Positions 62,686 to 64,000 of a stretch of DNA of 64,000 bases are shown piece by piece; position 1 is the first letter of the stretch; every line of letters begins with the position of its first letter. The DNA is from Accumulibacter sp. (GTDB lineage: Bacteria > Pseudomonadota > Gammaproteobacteria > Burkholderiales > Rhodocyclaceae), in the NCBI RefSeq assembly GCF_036625195.1, contig NZ_JAZKUG010000001.1, forward strand, positions 4,030,001 to 4,094,000. Reading direction: 5' to 3'. A model generated the notes under the pieces. It saw only the letters and a list, made by a program, of their open reading frames with translations, made no database searches and had not been told where the DNA came from. Made by a program: the position numbers and the translations under genes.

Positions 62686-63999
62686 CTACGCGAGCAACTC
62701 GGCGTAGAGGTCGTGCTCGTCGGCGTCGACCACCCGCACGCGCAGGAAGTCGCCCGGCGCGGCGGCAAAATGGTCGTTGATGAACACCAGGCCGTCGATC
62801 TCCGGTGCGTCGGCCGCCGAACGGGCGATCGTCCCCTCGTCATCGACCTCGTCGACGAGCACATCGATCTCGCGCCCGATCTTCGCCGCCAGCAGCTCGG
62901 CCGAGATGTCCTCCTGCAACTCCATCAGCCGCTGCCGGCGTTCCTCGCGCACCTCCTCCGGCACGGCGCCGGGCAGCTCATTGGCGGTCGCCCCGTCGAC
63001 CGGCGAGTAGGCAAAGCAGCCGACGCGATCGAGCCGTGCCTCGGCGATGAATGCCAGCAGTTCGGCAAAATCGGCCTCGCTCTCGCCGGGGAAACCGGTG
63101 ATGAAGGTGCTGCGCACCGTCAGCTGCGGGCAGATGGCGCGCCAGGTCCGCAGGCGCTCGAGATTGTTCTCGGCGCTCGCCGGCCGTTTCATCGCCGCCA
63201 GGATGCGCGCGCTGGCATGCTGGAACGGGACGTCGAGGTACGGCAGGATGCGGCCCTCGGCCATCAGCGGCAACAGCGCATCGACGCTCGGATAGGGATA
63301 GACGTAATGCAGCCGCACCCAGATGCCGAGTTCCGCCAGCGCCTCGCAGAGTTCGCGCAGCCGGGTGCGCAGCGGCCGCCCGCCGACGAAGCCGGTGCGG
63401 TACTTCAGGTCGACGCCGTAGGCGCTGGTGTCCTGCGAGATCACCAGCAGTTCGCGCACGCCCGCTTCGGCGAGCGTTCGCGCCTCCTGCAGCACCTCGC
63501 CGATCGGCCGGCTGAGCAGTGGACCACGCAGCGACGGGATGATGCAGAAGGTGCAGCTGTGGTTGCAGCCCTCGGAAATCTTCAGGTAGGCGAAATGCTG
63601 CGGTGTCAGCTTCACCCCCTGTGGCGGCAGCAGGCTGGTGAATGGATCGTGCGGCTGCGGCAGGTGGGCGTGCACATGCTGCAGCACCTCGTCCGTCGCG
63701 TGCGGACCGGTCACCGCCAGCACCTGCGGGTGCGCCTCGCGGATCAGATCGGCACGCGCACCGAGGCAGCCGGTGACGATCACCTTGCCGTTCTCGTTCA
63801 GAGCCTCACCGATCGCCTCGAGCGACTCGGCCACCGCGGCGTCGATGAAGCCGCAGGTGTTGACCACCACCAGATCGGCTCCTTCGTATGAAGGCGAGAT
63901 CAGGTAGCCCTCGGCGCGCAGCCGGGTGAGAATGTGCTCGGAGTCGACCAGCGCCTTCGGGCACCCCAGCGAGACGAAACCGATGTTTTTCGGCGTGGA
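62686..63999 (-). CDS. rimO: RimO, ribosomal protein S12 methylthiotransferase (start codon at window edge)
   Basis: RimO adds a methylthio group to Asp of ribosomal protein S12. The visible 437 codons contain all three domains: an N-terminal UPF0004 domain (STPKNIGFVSLGCPKALVDS, with cluster cysteines including VNTCGF), radical SAM (CNHSCTFCIIP, CxxxCxxC) and C-terminal TRAM. The first visible codon is Ser; base 64000 is G on the coding strand, consistent with an ATG whose first two bases lie just outside. It converges on dnaE2. Confidence 0.93.
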   Translation of the reverse strand, partial: STPKNIGFVSLGCPKALVDSEHILTRLRAEGYLISPSYEGADLVVVNTCGFIDAAVAESLEAIGEALNENGKVIVTGCLGARADLIREAHPQVLAVTGPHATDEVLQHVHAHLPQPHDPFTSLLPPQGVKLTPQHFAYLKISEGCNHSCTFCIIPSLRGPLLSRPIGEVLQEARTLAEAGVRELLVISQDTSAYGVDLKYRTGFVGGRPLRTRLRELCEALAELGIWVRLHYVYPYPSVDALLPLMAEGRILPYLDVPFQHASARILAAMKRPASAENNLERLRTWRAICPQLTVRSTFITGFPGESEADFAELLAFIAEARLDRVGCFAYSPVDGATANELPGAVPEEVREERRQRLMELQEDISAELLAAKIGREIDVLVDEVDDEGTIARSAADAPEIDGLVFINDHFAAAPGDFLRVRVVDADEHDLYAELLA

Positions 64000-64000
64000 C

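Overview
The window reads as chromosome of a high-GC diazotrophic betaproteobacterium, most likely of the Rhodocyclales and plausibly Candidatus Accumulibacter or a close relative. The reasons are a NifL/Rnf/nif cluster with sigma-54/NifA control sites, the standard betaproteobacterial rpsB-to-rnhB envelope operon, PEP-CTERM and HPr-rel-A type genes, and a dead gene of a family I recall from such genomes. The genus is inference; the class is well supported by gene order.

Region 1 (1-30130) is nitrogen metabolism. A 5'-complete, 3'-truncated nifL points left. It shares a NifA site with the divergent rnfABCDGEH operon, which codes for the membrane electron pump that makes low-potential reductant for nitrogenase. 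A HepT/MntA toxin-antitoxin pair, a secreted hypothetical protein, a LysR regulator and a GFA-fold protein follow. Next comes nitrate uptake (substrate-binding protein, a GAF protein, ATPase, permease, both transcription units with near-perfect sigma-54 promoters). Then come nifV-(hypothetical)-nifW-nifZ-nifM, nifQ-modABC (molybdenum supply), nifEN-nifX-rseC-DUF269-DUF683-fdxB (FeMo-cofactor scaffold and ferredoxin) and iscA-nifUS (Fe-S assembly). nifHDK and nifA are not in the window.

Region 2 (30231-48955) is housekeeping. Reading leftward from 45218: rpsB-tsf-pyrH-frr-uppS-cdsA-dxr-rseP-bamA-ompH-lpxD-fabZ-lpxA-lpxB-rnhB-trmH. Divergent from it are map and glnD, the latter being the nitrogen-status sensor that would feed the sigma-54 systems of region 1.

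Region 3 (48956-64000) is accessory. It has a sigma-54-preceded HPr-rel-A type cluster (Tat-like small protein, PqqD-like, HprK-like kinase, nucleotidyltransferase, secreted protein), then a structured non-coding repeat, a HicBA module between two related hairpin repeats, and a PEP-CTERM protein. After these come an intact IS21-family element with a 6-bp target duplication placed against the ribosome-binding site of a frameshifted gene, and eighteen copies of a 21-bp tandem repeat. The window ends with a LexA-controlled dnaE2 without imuAB beside it, and rimO, which runs off the right edge.

Switches visible in the DNA tie the layout together: four NifA-type sites sharing one core, six nif or nitrate sigma-54 promoters (plus a weak one at nifQ and one at the HPr-rel-A cluster), one NtrC-like site and one SOS box.
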